Positions 16,521-25,846 are shown, counted from the stretch's first letter. The stretch: DNA of 64,000 bases from Sphingomonas montanisoli (GCF_008274695.1 NZ_VTOU01000005.1:62001-126000); one strand, 5' to 3'. Program-made: numbers and translations. The notes: a model not told the origin generated them from the letters alone.

Positions 16521-18199
16521 CACTGCCGCAAGCTTAGCCGCCAGCCCACGTTGAAGCGCCACTGCTTGTCATACCCCGGATAGGGACGGTCGATCGCGCG
16601 GGCAGCTTCGAGGAACAATGCCGCCTTCGTCGAATAAGAGATCCGCGCGCCGCCCCCCGCCGAAGCGAGATCGTAGGTGGCGCTCGGGAAGATGACGTTC
16701 CGTACGATACCATCGGTGAACAATTGCGGGATCGGCCCGCGTTCGACGATGGTGATCCGCGAGTAATCGCCGAAGCCGTAGATCTCGGTACCCGCGAACT
16801 TGCCGCTCTTGATCGGCCGATAGGCGATCTCGGCCAGTCCCGCCGCGCCGCGATCTCCGCTCAGCAGCGCGATCTCGAAGGCGCGACCGAATTCGTCGCC
16901 GCCCACCGCGAAGCGCTCCGCCGCCGCGAGCCGATCCTTGGTGTACTGCCCCGACACGCGGAGCCGGGCGACCATCCGCTTGCCGATCATCTGGTCGATC
17001 GTTGCGCGGGCGTTGATCTTGGTGAACTCCTTGTCCGCAAATGCCTCGATCGCGCGTGCACCCAATATGTCCAGCCCCTTGCTGACGGTGATGCCGCCGG
17101 TGATCGTCCGCTTTGGCTTCGTTTCGACATAGCCGGCGGCGGCGCGCAGCGCGCGGGTCCGTTCGCTCGATATCAACTGGCCGAAGGCGGCATTATCGCT
17201 GTTGAGACCATCGATCGTCCCCGACAGTGTCAGGTTGCGTGTGTAGCTGCGGATCAACGGAAAGCTGTAAGTCAGGCCGGCAATCTGCGCCTCGCCTTCG
17301 ATCACCGATCTGCGCGGCTTGGTCTTGAGATAACCGAACGATGCCGTCGCCCGCCCGCCATCGCTGCCGATCGGGGTCGAATGCGCGATCGAAGCATATT
17401 TGAAGTTCTTGAAATTGATCGATGCCGCCGCCGTCACGTCGGTCTGGTCACCACCGCGCAGCAAGCCATAGAGCTTCGCGTTCGCGGTGATCTGCCCACC
17501 CTTGTAGGTGGCCGAGGCGCGATTATCGAAGCTGGTCGAAAAATCGTGCTTCTTGTCGGTGATGGTCAGCACGATCCGCACCATCCCGCGCCGCGATCCC
17601 TGGACGATCTGGATGTCGGTCTTGGTGCCCGGAACATCCTGGATCAAGGAGATGTAGCGTTGGAGCCGGGTCTTGCTCAGCACCTGTTCGCCCTTCAGAT
17701 GCGCCGCGATCTCGGTGATCAGCTTGCGCGCACGCGGCCCGGACTTGTCGGTGACGATGACCTGTTCGACCTGCCCTTCGATCAGCAAGATTTTCAGCAT
17801 GCCGCTCGACAGATCCTGCTCGGGGATCAGCACTGAATAGAGCGCGACGTCGGCTTTGGCATAACCGTCGGACACCGCCTTGGCGACGTTGATCAGGTTC
17901 TGCCGGGTGGCGGGCTGCCCGATAAAGGGTTCGGCGGCGCGGGCCGCCGAAGCAGGCGCCTTGGTGCCGATGAACTGGATGCCCCGGATGATCGTGTCGG
18001 TCCGCTCGGCGCCGCCTTCGACTTCGGCGGGGGCCGCCGATGGCGCTTCCTTGGTTTGCGGTGTGGTGGGCGTCACCGGCTGGACGCGATCGGGTCGGTT
18101 GCGATCAAGAATGAGCGGCGATTGCGCCTGCGCCACGCCGCCGAGCAGAGTCGCGCCGGCGAGCAGGCTCGCGGCGGACGTGCGGGTCCACCTGTTCAT
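16520..18199 (-). CDS. Two-partner secretion transporter, ShlB/FhaC/HecB type (TpsB)
   Basis: This 559-residue protein has a signal peptide (about 1-25, ending VAQAQ), a proline-rich linker, and POTRA-like domains (about 70-210, with IRGIQFIGTKAP and VPGTKTDIQIVQGSRRGMV). The C-terminal part (about 215-559) is a 16-strand outer-membrane barrel ending RFNVGWRLSLRQ, with a terminal Q rather than the usual aromatic. A GRAFE motif stands where VRGF/VRGY motifs occur in FhaC relatives. TpsB proteins export one large partner across the outer membrane. No haemagglutinin-type partner is present; the gene upstream, 74 bases away on the same strand, encodes a glycine-rich lipoprotein, suggesting an unusual substrate. 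Confidence 0.9.
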   Translation of the reverse strand: MNRWTRTSAASLLAGATLLGGVAQAQSPLILDRNRPDRVQPVTPTTPQTKEAPSAAPAEVEGGAERTDTIIRGIQFIGTKAPASAARAAEPFIGQPATRQNLINVAKAVSDGYAKADVALYSVLIPEQDLSSGMLKILLIEGQVEQVIVTDKSGPRARKLITEIAAHLKGEQVLSKTRLQRYISLIQDVPGTKTDIQIVQGSRRGMVRIVLTITDKKHDFSTSFDNRASATYKGGQITANAKLYGLLRGGDQTDVTAAASINFKNFKYASIAHSTPIGSDGGRATASFGYLKTKPRRSVIEGEAQIAGLTYSFPLIRSYTRNLTLSGTIDGLNSDNAAFGQLISSERTRALRAAAGYVETKPKRTITGGITVSKGLDILGARAIEAFADKEFTKINARATIDQMIGKRMVARLRVSGQYTKDRLAAAERFAVGGDEFGRAFEIALLSGDRGAAGLAEIAYRPIKSGKFAGTEIYGFGDYSRITIVERGPIPQLFTDGIVRNVIFPSATYDLASAGGGARISYSTKAALFLEAARAIDRPYPGYDKQWRFNVGWRLSLRQ

Positions 18200-18238
18200 G
18201 CTGAAGTCCCCTTGGAAATGCCCCGAAACAAGACGGAG

Positions 18239-18268
18239 GAGGCGACCGGCCCCTTAACCGGCCGCCTC
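18239..18268 (-). promoter_or_regulatory. Hairpin between the lipoprotein gene and the TpsB gene
   Basis: An 11-bp stem with one mismatch (18239-18249 with 18258-18268) and an 8-base loop begin six bases after the lipoprotein stop. There is no U-tract on the minus strand, so it is more likely an mRNA-stabilising or attenuating hairpin than a full terminator. Confidence 0.5.
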
Positions 18269-18273
18269 GTCCC

Positions 18274-19788
18274 TCATCGGCCGCCGCTGCGGCCGAGAAG
18301 GCCCTGGACGAGCCCTTGGACAGGCACGGCCCCGACCCCGGCGGGGGAGGCCGCGTTGGTGACGGGCGCGGCCACCGCAGTGACCGTGCCCTGCACGGCA
18401 CCCAGCACGTTGCCGACCGTACCGGTGACCAGATTGCCCGCCGACGCGACACCCGCCGTGACCGCCGAGCCGGTCGCCTGGGTCGGCGACAGCACGCTCG
18501 CCCCGATCGCGGGATTGGAGCCGCCATCGAGCAAGGTCGCATTGCCGACCTGCACCGTCGCCAGACCGTTCGCCGGAATAGCGCCCGAGGGCAATGCGCC
18601 GGTCACCGTCTGGACGACCTGCTGGACGGGGGCCACGACCGCGCTTGCCGGAACCGCGGCACCTGCCCCGGCGCCAGCAACCGGGCCGACCGCTGCCGTC
18701 ACCAGATTGCCACCCGCGCCGACGCCCACAGTGGCCAGACTACCCGCCGTCTGGGTAGGAGACAGCACGCTGACGCCGACTGCCGGGGTCACGCCCGCCG
18801 ATCCGAGCACCTGCGTCGTGCCGGCTGTCACGCCCGCAACCTGGCCAAGCCCATTCGTGACCGGAGCAAGGGTGCCGGGCAGATTGCCGCCGACCGCGCC
18901 ATTGCCCGCGCCAAGCGGGGTCACGACTGCGTTGACCAGGTTGCCTGCCGCATCGACGCCGACAGTCGCGAGCCTGCCCGCATTCTGCGTCGCCGAGGCG
19001 AGACTGACACCGACCAGTGGGTTCGCCCCGGCCGGGAGGATGTCCTTGCCCAGCACGTTGAGCGACACGGCCTGTCCGACAGCACCAGTCAGCCCGTCGA
19101 CCAGAAATTGCTGGCCATTGCCGGTCTCGACGAGCGCCTGCCCAGTCGACTTGATCACCTGAGCGACCGTACCGACGATCGGCACCGATCCCGGCACCGC
19201 ATTGTCGACGGCCTGCACCAGCGTCGGCGTCTGGCTCTCGACACCCAGAACCGCATTGCCGGCCTGGACGAGAACGGGCCCGAGCGGGCCGGGGTTCGAG
19301 GGATTGCCCACGTTGGGGAGTAGCCCGGTGTCGGCGACGCCGCCCGGGCCGATCAGGCCGGGAACCGGCAAGTTCGCAAGCGACAGGCCACCCTGCCCGC
19401 CGCCATCACCCGTTCCGCCCGTGCCGCCTGTTCCACCACCGGTTCCGCCCGTGCCGCCTGTTCCACCACCGGTTCCGCCCGTGCCGCCTGTTCCGCCACC
19501 GGATCCGACACCGGTGCCACCCGATCCCGTTCCTCCGGTGCCGCCCGAACCGCTACCAGTACCGGTGCCGCCGGACCCGCTTCCGGACCCATTGCCTGAT
19601 CCAGAACCGGAACCGCTTCCGTTATCGACGGGGGTCGAACCGTTGCCATCACCCGTTCCCGCGCCGGCCCCGGCGCCTGCGCCAACCCCGGCAAGCCGAA
19701 GTCCGCCACTGCTCTCACAGCCCGACAGCGCCATTATTGCAACCGTTGCCATGAACAGGGATGTTAATTTACGCGAACCTTGCAACAT
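18274..19788 (-). CDS. Glycine-rich collagen-like lipoprotein, probable TpsB partner
   Basis: This 504-residue protein has a lipoprotein signal peptide with lipobox LSGC (lipidated Cys24). Residues about 34-133 are almost pure Gly, Ser and Thr, including three identical 10-residue GGT-type units at about 97-126. The rest (about 134-504) is rich in Ala, Val, Gly, Leu and Asn and contains three long related units starting near 256, 334 and 425, each with a core like PAVGVSVLSPTQTAGSLATV. No haemagglutinin TPS domain is visible. The ATG at 19788 has GGTGGAGG five bases upstream. It precedes the TpsB gene and may be its substrate, giving a surface-displayed repeat protein. Its role is unknown; adhesion or matrix function is inference. 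Confidence 0.75.
   Translation of the reverse strand: MLQGSRKLTSLFMATVAIMALSGCESSGGLRLAGVGAGAGAGAGTGDGNGSTPVDNGSGSGSGSGNGSGSGSGGTGTGSGSGGTGGTGSGGTGVGSGGGTGGTGGTGGGTGGTGGTGGGTGGTGGTGDGGGQGGLSLANLPVPGLIGPGGVADTGLLPNVGNPSNPGPLGPVLVQAGNAVLGVESQTPTLVQAVDNAVPGSVPIVGTVAQVIKSTGQALVETGNGQQFLVDGLTGAVGQAVSLNVLGKDILPAGANPLVGVSLASATQNAGRLATVGVDAAGNLVNAVVTPLGAGNGAVGGNLPGTLAPVTNGLGQVAGVTAGTTQVLGSAGVTPAVGVSVLSPTQTAGSLATVGVGAGGNLVTAAVGPVAGAGAGAAVPASAVVAPVQQVVQTVTGALPSGAIPANGLATVQVGNATLLDGGSNPAIGASVLSPTQATGSAVTAGVASAGNLVTGTVGNVLGAVQGTVTAVAAPVTNAASPAGVGAVPVQGLVQGLLGRSGGR
19411..19500. repeat. 30-bp tandem repeat, three copies, in the lipoprotein gene
   Basis: Three contiguous 30-base units (19411, 19441 and 19471) are almost identical. 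The first base pair differs in unit 1 and one base near the end differs in unit 3. Each encodes ten residues of the GGT-rich region in frame, so gain or loss of a unit would keep the reading frame. Confidence 0.92.
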
Positions 19789-20004
19789 CGCTACCTCCAC
19801 CGATTGAGGCTTAAGTAAGTTTTGGACGAAAGCGACGTTCCCTCACCTCCGATTTCGGACGCAATTGTTCGATAAGGGGTTTTGCGTAATGGTTTTTTCG
19901 TTGGGATAGCAAAAAAACGAACGTATCATCCGACCACCCAGAGTCGGCGCCGCATTCAGGACGGCTTAGAGTAAGTCCAATAATCCCGTCATCGGGAGGC
20001 GAAG

Positions 20005-20505
20005 GTGCTGACAAATCGTGACACGATTACAAATAAATCCATGTTAATATCGCACGGACAGTTCGATATTCGCGATCTCGATTCCCAGTCATTACTTGGG
20101 TCGCTTCCAGCGCCCCGGCGCGACAGCGATTTGGGTGAGCGCGATGCGCTGCGCAGATTCACGCGCCGTGCGCTCAAGCTCCATGCGGAATTCTCGCGTG
20201 AGTTTCCACGTCCGGTCTTCGGCAATGCCAATTGGGTCATCCTGCTCGCCTGTCTCGATGCGCTGCTGAACGGGCGGATGCAGTGCGTGAAGCAGATCCG
20301 CGCCATGCTCGACGAATCGAGCACTGCGGTCCTTCGCCGGATCGAAGCGCTGGAGAAGCGCGGCATGATCGGCCGACGGCGCGATCCCGACGATGGGCGG
20401 CGCACCCATGTGCTGCTCACGGTTTCGGGGTATCAGACCATGGCCCAGCACCTGCCGCGCCTGTTTTCTGAACCAACGGCCGACCCGGATCCCGCCCGAC
20501 ATTAG
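20005..20505 (+). CDS. Winged-helix (MarR-like) transcriptional regulator
   Basis: This 166-residue protein has an unstructured N-terminus of about 45 residues and then a winged-helix domain. Residues about 75-100 resemble the first helices (NANWVILLACLDALLNG); the recognition helix lies in SSTAVLRRIEALEKRGMI; and the wing is RRRDPDDGRRTHVLLT, very like MarR-family wings. The GTG start at 20005 is supported by GGGAGG five bases upstream. It is divergent from the collagen-like lipoprotein gene across 216 AT-rich bases, so control of that gene is plausible. No ligand can be proposed. Confidence 0.7.
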   Translation: MLTNRDTITNKSMLISHGQFDIRDLDSQSLLGSLPAPRRDSDLGERDALRRFTRRALKLHAEFSREFPRPVFGNANWVILLACLDALLNGRMQCVKQIRAMLDESSTAVLRRIEALEKRGMIGRRRDPDDGRRTHVLLTVSGYQTMAQHLPRLFSEPTADPDPARH

Positions 20506-20632
20506 ACGCCGTCGCAACCAGCGCCCGGTCTCAAGCGTTAAACCATTGTTCAGCCGGGAAAGCGCAACGATCGTTTCCGATGCGTGCCGATCCCGGCTAT
20601 GACGCAATAAGACTCTATCGAAGGCGCTCCCC

Positions 20633-21304
20633 ATGCCGTTCCCGACCCGTTTGATCGCCGCCGTCGCGCTTCCTCTCGCGCTGGCCACCCTCGGCGGCTG
20701 TGCGCAGCCTTTCAAAGCCAATGTCTCCCGCTTCCAGGCGCTGCCCGTGCCGGAAGGTCAGACCTTCACGATCGTGCCGACCGATCCGCGCAACGAAGGC
20801 GGCCTCGAGTTCCGCCAATATGCGCAGCAGGTGAGCCAACGCCTTGCCTCCTACGGCTATCGTCCGATCGAAGGCGGAGACAAGCCGCAGTTGGTCGTCC
20901 AACTCGATTACGGGATCGATCATGGGGTGCAGAAGACGGTGTCGCGCGGCGGCGGCGGCATGGGCTGGGGTGGTGGCTGGGGCGGCGGCTTCGGCCCGGG
21001 TTTCGGCCCCTATGGTCGTCGTTGGGGCTACGGGTCGGCCTTTTACTATGGCTGGGATCCGCTGTGGTATGATCCGTTCTTCGACAACCGGATCGATACC
21101 TACACGGTCTATACCAGCTACGTGAACCTCACGATCGAACGCTCGGTCGACAAGCAGCATCTGTTCGAAGGCAAGGCCAAGGCCCGCTCGCTCGACGATG
21201 CGCTGACCAAGCTGGTGCCGAACCTGATCGAGGCGCTGTTCACCAACTTCCCCGGTCAGTCGGGCGAAGAGGTGCGCATCACGATCGCGCCTGACAAGAA
21301 GTAA
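20633..21304 (+). CDS. DUF4136 lipoprotein
   Basis: This 223-residue protein has a lipobox (LGGC, Cys23) after a hydrophobic signal. The family core starts near FKANVSRFQALP and ends with VRITIAP. A glycine-, tryptophan- and tyrosine-rich insert (about 105-160, for example GMGWGGGWGGGFGPGFGPYG) interrupts the domain. DUF4136 proteins are outer-membrane lipoproteins of unknown role. The ATG is set by the signal peptide. It appears to be a single-gene unit, followed by a family A repeat. Confidence 0.85.
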   Translation: MPFPTRLIAAVALPLALATLGGCAQPFKANVSRFQALPVPEGQTFTIVPTDPRNEGGLEFRQYAQQVSQRLASYGYRPIEGGDKPQLVVQLDYGIDHGVQKTVSRGGGGMGWGGGWGGGFGPGFGPYGRRWGYGSAFYYGWDPLWYDPFFDNRIDTYTVYTSYVNLTIERSVDKQHLFEGKAKARSLDDALTKLVPNLIEALFTNFPGQSGEEVRITIAPDKK

Positions 21305-21317
21305 GACGACCTCCAGC

Positions 21318-21400
21318 TCGTCATTGCGAGCGTAGCGAAGCAATCCATTCCGAACTGCGGAGTGGATTGCTTCGTGGCCTCCGGCTCCTCGCAATGACGA
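21318..21400. repeat. Dispersed palindromic repeat, family A (short form)
   Basis: Arms TCGTCATTGCGAG and CTCGCAATGACGA enclose the inner inverted pair GAAGCAATCCATTCCG and CGGAGTGGATTGCTTC. It lies between the DUF4136 gene and priA, which run in the same direction. Confidence 0.9.
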
Positions 21401-21440
21401 GGGATTTGCCGCCAGCCTCACCCCACCCTAAGTAGCCCCC

Positions 21441-23609
21441 ATGCCGCGCGCGCATGTGCTTCTCCTCAACCCGGCTCTCGGGCCGCTCGATTATCGTGCC
21501 GATCGCGAACACGCGGTCGAGCCGGGCAGCGTCGTGCTCGCGCCGCTGGGTCCGCGCCAGATGGTTGGCGTGGTGTGGGAGGAGGAGAGCCTTCCCTCGG
21601 CCGATCAGGTCGGCGACAATCGCCTGCGCCCCCTGCTCGGCGTCTATGACGTGCCGCCCATCCAGGCGCCGCTCCGTCGGCTGATCGAATGGACGTCGAA
21701 TTATTACCTGGCGCCACCGGCGGCCGTGCTGCGCATGGCCCTTCCCTCATCGAGCGCGCTCGACGGATCGCGGACGATCACCGAATATCGGGCAACCGGC
21801 GTGGCGCCCGATCGCATGACCCCGCAGCGCGAACAGGCGCTTGACCGCATCGGCCAGCGGCAGGGGCTGATCCGCGAACTCGCGACGATCACCGACGTCT
21901 CCGAGGCCGTCATCCGCGGTCTCGTGAAAACCGGTGCGATCGAGGCGGTGACAGTGTCGATCGACACGCCCTGGTCTTCGCCCGATCCCGATCATGCGCC
22001 GCCCGACCTCTCGGACGAGCAGCAGCTGGCCGCCGGTATGATCACCGACGCGGTAAAGGCGCGCGAATTCCACCCCTTCCTGCTCGACGGCGTCACCGGA
22101 TCGGGCAAGACCGAGGTCTATTTCGAGGCAATCGCCGAGGCATTGCGGCAGGACCGGCAGGTGCTCGTCCTCCTGCCCGAAATCGCGCTGACCGAGCCCT
22201 TCCTCAAACGGTTCGAGGCGCGCTTCGGCCATCTGCCGGTCGCATGGCACAGCGAGTTGCGCCAGTCGCAGCGTCGACGCGCGTGGCGCGGGCTGGCGAT
22301 AGGCGATGCGAAGGTGGTGGTCGGTGCGCGATCGGCCTTGTTCCTGCCCTATCGCGATCTCGGCCTCATCATCGTCGACGAGGCGCACGAGACGAGCTTC
22401 AAGCAGGAGGACGGCGTCCTCTACCACGCCCGTGACGTCGCGGTGATGCGGGCCAAGCTGGAGGCAATCCCGGTCGTCCTGGCCTCCGCCACCCCCGCGA
22501 TCGAGACGCGGCAACAGGCGGCAATCGGGCGCTATACCGAGCTCAAGCTCACCGCCCGCCATGGCGCCGCGGAGATGCCCGAAATCATCGCGATCGATCT
22601 TCTGCAGGAGCCGCCACCGCGTGGACGCTGGATCGCGCCATCGTTGGTCAAGGCGATGGCTGAGCGGATCGAGCGCAAGGAGCAGAGCCTGCTGTTCCTC
22701 AACCGACGTGGCTATGCGCCGCTGACCTTGTGCCGCTCGTGCGGACACCGCTTCCAATGCCCGAACTGCACCGCATGGATGGTCGAGCATCGCCTGCTCC
22801 AGCGGCTCCAATGCCACCATTGCGGGCACAACATGCCCCCGCCCCGCGCGTGCCCCGAATGTAAGGAGGAGGATGCGCTGGTCGCCTGCGGCCCCGGCGT
22901 CGAGCGCATCGCCGACGAGGTCGCCGCGCTCTTTCCCGATGCGCGCGTCGTGATCGCGACCTCCGACACGCTCAACACGCCGGCGCGCGCCGCCGAATTC
23001 GTGGAGCGGATGGAGGCGGGCGACGTCGACGTGGTGGTGGGCACCCAACTGATCACCAAGGGCTATCACTTTCCGGAGTTGACGCTGGTCGGCGTGATCG
23101 ACGCCGATCTGGGCCTTTCGGGCGGCGATCTGCGCGCGGCAGAACGCAGCTTCCAGCAGATCGCACAGGTCGCGGGACGTGCGGGGCGCGGCGAGAAGCC
23201 CGGAACCGTCTATATCCAGACCCACTCGCCGGGCGCGCCCGTGATCCAGGCGCTGCTGTCGGGCGATGTCGCGAGTTTCTACGAGGCCGAGACCGAAGCC
23301 CGGCGCATGGCCGACGCACCGCCCTTCGGCCGATTCGCCGCGATCATCGTCTCGTCCGAAAAGCTCGACGACGCGACATCGGCGGCGCGGCTGATCGGGC
23401 GGAGCGCGCCGCGGGTCGACGGGATGCACGTCTTCGGCCCCGCCCCCGCCCCGCTGGCGATGCTGCGTGGGCGTCATCGCCAGCGCCTGCTCGTCCACGC
23501 CCGCCGCTCGCTCGACGTGCAGGATGTTATGCGCGAGTGGCTCGGCGCGCTCGAATGGCCACGTAGCGTTCGTGTCGCCGTCGATGTCGACCCCTATAGC
23601 TTCCTCTAG
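21441..23609 (+). CDS. priA: Primosomal protein N' (replication restart helicase PriA)
   Basis: This 722-residue protein has the PriA DNA-binding N-domain (about 1-105), a superfamily 2 helicase core with GVTGSGKTE (Walker A) and VDEAHETSF (DEAH), a zinc-binding insert with paired cysteines (CRSCGHRFQCPNC and CHHCG...CPEC), and helicase motif VI in QVAGRAGRGEK. It reloads the replisome at stalled forks. The 3' end lies 33 bases before murI. The SD is weak, but the N-terminus (MPRAHVLLLNPALGPLDY) fits the family. Confidence 0.97.
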   Translation: MPRAHVLLLNPALGPLDYRADREHAVEPGSVVLAPLGPRQMVGVVWEEESLPSADQVGDNRLRPLLGVYDVPPIQAPLRRLIEWTSNYYLAPPAAVLRMALPSSSALDGSRTITEYRATGVAPDRMTPQREQALDRIGQRQGLIRELATITDVSEAVIRGLVKTGAIEAVTVSIDTPWSSPDPDHAPPDLSDEQQLAAGMITDAVKAREFHPFLLDGVTGSGKTEVYFEAIAEALRQDRQVLVLLPEIALTEPFLKRFEARFGHLPVAWHSELRQSQRRRAWRGLAIGDAKVVVGARSALFLPYRDLGLIIVDEAHETSFKQEDGVLYHARDVAVMRAKLEAIPVVLASATPAIETRQQAAIGRYTELKLTARHGAAEMPEIIAIDLLQEPPPRGRWIAPSLVKAMAERIERKEQSLLFLNRRGYAPLTLCRSCGHRFQCPNCTAWMVEHRLLQRLQCHHCGHNMPPPRACPECKEEDALVACGPGVERIADEVAALFPDARVVIATSDTLNTPARAAEFVERMEAGDVDVVVGTQLITKGYHFPELTLVGVIDADLGLSGGDLRAAERSFQQIAQVAGRAGRGEKPGTVYIQTHSPGAPVIQALLSGDVASFYEAETEARRMADAPPFGRFAAIIVSSEKLDDATSAARLIGRSAPRVDGMHVFGPAPAPLAMLRGRHRQRLLVHARRSLDVQDVMREWLGALEWPRSVRVAVDVDPYSFL

Positions 23610-23642
23610 GCAGCATGCCTTGCGTTCACTAGATCGGCGATA

Positions 23643-24437
23643 ATGGCTGACGATCGCCCGATATTGATGTTCGATTCCGGCGTGGGCGGGCTTTCGGTCC
23701 TCGCGCCGACGCGCGCGCTGCTTCCGCAGGCATCCTATGTCTACGTCGCCGACAATGGCGGCTTCCCCTACGGCACCAAGACCGAGGCGGAGATCGCCGC
23801 CCGCGTGCCGGCTTTGCTCGGGCGGCTGGTGGAGCGATATCGCCCGCGCCTGGTGGTCATCGCGTGCAACACCGCGTCGACGATCGCGCTGGCGGCGGTC
23901 CGTGCCGCGCTCGACGTGCCGGTGGTGGGAACCGTCCCCGCCATCAAGCCCGCCGCCGAACAGTCGAAGGCGCGTGTCATCGGCGTGCTGGGCACCGACG
24001 CGACCGTGCGCCAACCCTATGTCGACGATCTGTCGCAGCGCTTTGCCGCCGACTGCACCGTGCTGCGCCACGGCTCTGCGCGGCTCGTCGAACTGGCCGA
24101 GGCCAAGCTGCGCGGCGACTCCGGAGACCTGCAGGAATATCGCGCGGTCCTTGGCGGGCTGACCGATCACCCGGGGGGCGACCGCATGGACATCGCCGTC
24201 CTCGCCTGCACCCATTTCCCGTTGGTCGCCGACGAACTGGCCGCCGCCGCCCCGCATCCGATCACCTTTGTCGACGGCGGTCCGGGCATCGCACGACGGG
24301 TCGCCTTTCTCACGCAGGGACAGGCGTGGCCGGATAGCCCGATCGGCCAGGCATTGTTCACCGCCCCGGCCGATCTTTCCGACGCTTTCAGACAGGAACT
24401 TGGGCGGCGCGGCCTTCCGTCCGTCGCAACCCTCTGA
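23643..24437 (+). CDS. murI: Glutamate racemase
   Basis: This 264-residue protein interconverts L- and D-glutamate for peptidoglycan. Signatures are [12 protein letters not shown] near the start, the first catalytic cysteine in [10 protein letters not shown], and the second in [10 protein letters not shown]. It follows priA closely on the same strand and is probably cotranscribed. The family-typical length supports an intact enzyme. Confidence 0.95.
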   Translation: MADDRPILMFDSGVGGLSVLAPTRALLPQASYVYVADNGGFPYGTKTEAEIAARVPALLGRLVERYRPRLVVIACNTASTIALAAVRAALDVPVVGTVPAIKPAAEQSKARVIGVLGTDATVRQPYVDDLSQRFAADCTVLRHGSARLVELAEAKLRGDSGDLQEYRAVLGGLTDHPGGDRMDIAVLACTHFPLVADELAAAAPHPITFVDGGPGIARRVAFLTQGQAWPDSPIGQALFTAPADLSDAFRQELGRRGLPSVATL

Positions 24438-24538
24438 ACTCGCGAATCGTTCTCACTGGAAATTGGAAAGCCAAGGTCTTAAAGAGCCCGAAGATTCAGC
24501 CCGTTGGAGGGGAACGGGCCGGGGCGGGAGCACCGAGT

Positions 24539-25753
24539 TTGGATTACCAGCGCGTATTTACCCAGGCGATCGACCGGCTGCATGCCGAAGGCCGTTACCG
24601 GGTTTTCATCGATATCCTGCGCAACAAGGGCATGTTCCCCAATGCGCGCTGCTTTGCGGGCCATAACGGTCCCAAGCCGGTCACCGTATGGTGTTCGAAC
24701 GATTATCTCGCGATGGGCCAGCACCCCAAGGTGATCGCGGCGATGGAGGAAGCCCTCCACGACGTCGGCGCCGGTTCGGGCGGCACACGCAACATCGGCG
24801 GCAACACGCACTATCACGTCGATCTCGAGTTCGAACTGGCCGACCTGCACGGCAAGGAAGGCGCGCTCCTCTTCACCTCGGGCTATGTCTCGAACGAAGC
24901 GACGCTGTCGACACTCGCCAAGGTTCTGCCCGGCTGCATCATCTTCTCGGACGAGCTCAACCACGCCTCGATGATCGCAGGCATTCGCAATTCGGGCTGC
25001 GAGAAGCGCGTTTGGCGCCACAATGACCTCGCCCATCTTGAGGAATTGCTGGCCGCCGCCGATCCCGACGCGCCCAAGCTGATCGCGTTCGAAAGCGTCT
25101 ATTCGATGGACGGCGACGTCGCCCCGCTTCACGCGATCTGCGACCTGGCCGACAAATATAACGCGCTCACCTATCTCGACGAAGTCCACGCGGTCGGCAT
25201 GTACGGCCCGCGCGGCGGCGGCATTTCGGATCGCGACGCGGCGGCCGACCGGATCACGGTGATCGAAGGAACGCTGGGCAAGGCGTTTGGTGTGATGGGC
25301 GGCTACATCGCGGCCGACCAGGTGATCATCGACGTGATCCGCAGCTACGCGCCCGGCTTCATCTTCACGACATCGCTGTCGCCGGTGCTCGTCGCCGGCA
25401 CGCTGGCGAGCGTGCGCCATCTCAAGTCCTCCTCGGCCGAGCGCGAGGGCCAGCAGGCCGCCGCCGCGACGCTGAAGCGGATGTTCGCCGAAGCGGGCCT
25501 TCCGGTAATGGACACCGTGACCCACATCGTGCCGCTGATGGTCGGCGATCCGATCAAGGCCAAGCGGGTCTCGGACATCCTGCTCGCCGAATATGGCGTG
25601 TACGTTCAGCCGATCAATTACCCGACCGTGCCGCGCGGCACCGAGCGCCTGCGCTTCACCCCCGGCCCCGCCCACAGCGAAGAGATGATGCGCGAACTCA
25701 CCGACGCCCTCATCGAAATCTGGGAACGCATGGAAATGAAGCTGGCGGCGTAA
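24539..25753 (+). CDS. hemA: 5-aminolevulinate synthase
   Basis: This 404-residue PLP enzyme condenses glycine with succinyl-CoA, the first step of haem synthesis by the C4 route found in alphaproteobacteria. Visible are [10 protein letters not shown], the [15 protein letters not shown] substrate region, [10 protein letters not shown], and the PLP lysine in [13 protein letters not shown]. The likely start is TTG at 24539 (family N-terminus [11 protein letters not shown]), with GGGAG eight bases upstream. A rare start codon here could damp translation. It stands about 100 bases after murI. Confidence 0.96.
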   Translation: MDYQRVFTQAIDRLHAEGRYRVFIDILRNKGMFPNARCFAGHNGPKPVTVWCSNDYLAMGQHPKVIAAMEEALHDVGAGSGGTRNIGGNTHYHVDLEFELADLHGKEGALLFTSGYVSNEATLSTLAKVLPGCIIFSDELNHASMIAGIRNSGCEKRVWRHNDLAHLEELLAAADPDAPKLIAFESVYSMDGDVAPLHAICDLADKYNALTYLDEVHAVGMYGPRGGGISDRDAAADRITVIEGTLGKAFGVMGGYIAADQVIIDVIRSYAPGFIFTTSLSPVLVAGTLASVRHLKSSSAEREGQQAAAATLKRMFAEAGLPVMDTVTHIVPLMVGDPIKAKRVSDILLAEYGVYVQPINYPTVPRGTERLRFTPGPAHSEEMMRELTDALIEIWERMEMKLAA

Positions 25754-25786
25754 GCCGTCGGTATTCCAACCGCTTACGTACAAACT

Positions 25787-25802
25787 TTAGCGGTGCGTTA
25801 AC
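25787..25802 (+). promoter_or_regulatory. CtrA-like binding site
   Basis: The sequence TTAG, seven bases, TTAAC matches the alphaproteobacterial CtrA full site (TTAA-N7-TTAAC) with one mismatch. It sits 44 bases before the start of the next gene, an ordinary place for a CtrA-activated promoter. It rests on consensus recall only; no expression data are implied. Confidence 0.45.
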
Positions 25803-25846
25803 CATATCCCGTCACGATCATCCGCAAATCACTGGATGATCGCGCC

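Noticed and set aside
14814-16562. Minus-strand open frame over cpaF
   Set aside because: Antisense shadow; cpaF shows full ATPase motifs in the other direction.
19411-19500. Tandem repeat considered as a small CRISPR array
   Set aside because: Units are contiguous with no spacers and encode a glycine-rich protein segment.
21747-24257. Long antisense open frame across priA and murI
   Set aside because: Composition typical of antisense GC-rich frames; it opposes two clear genes.
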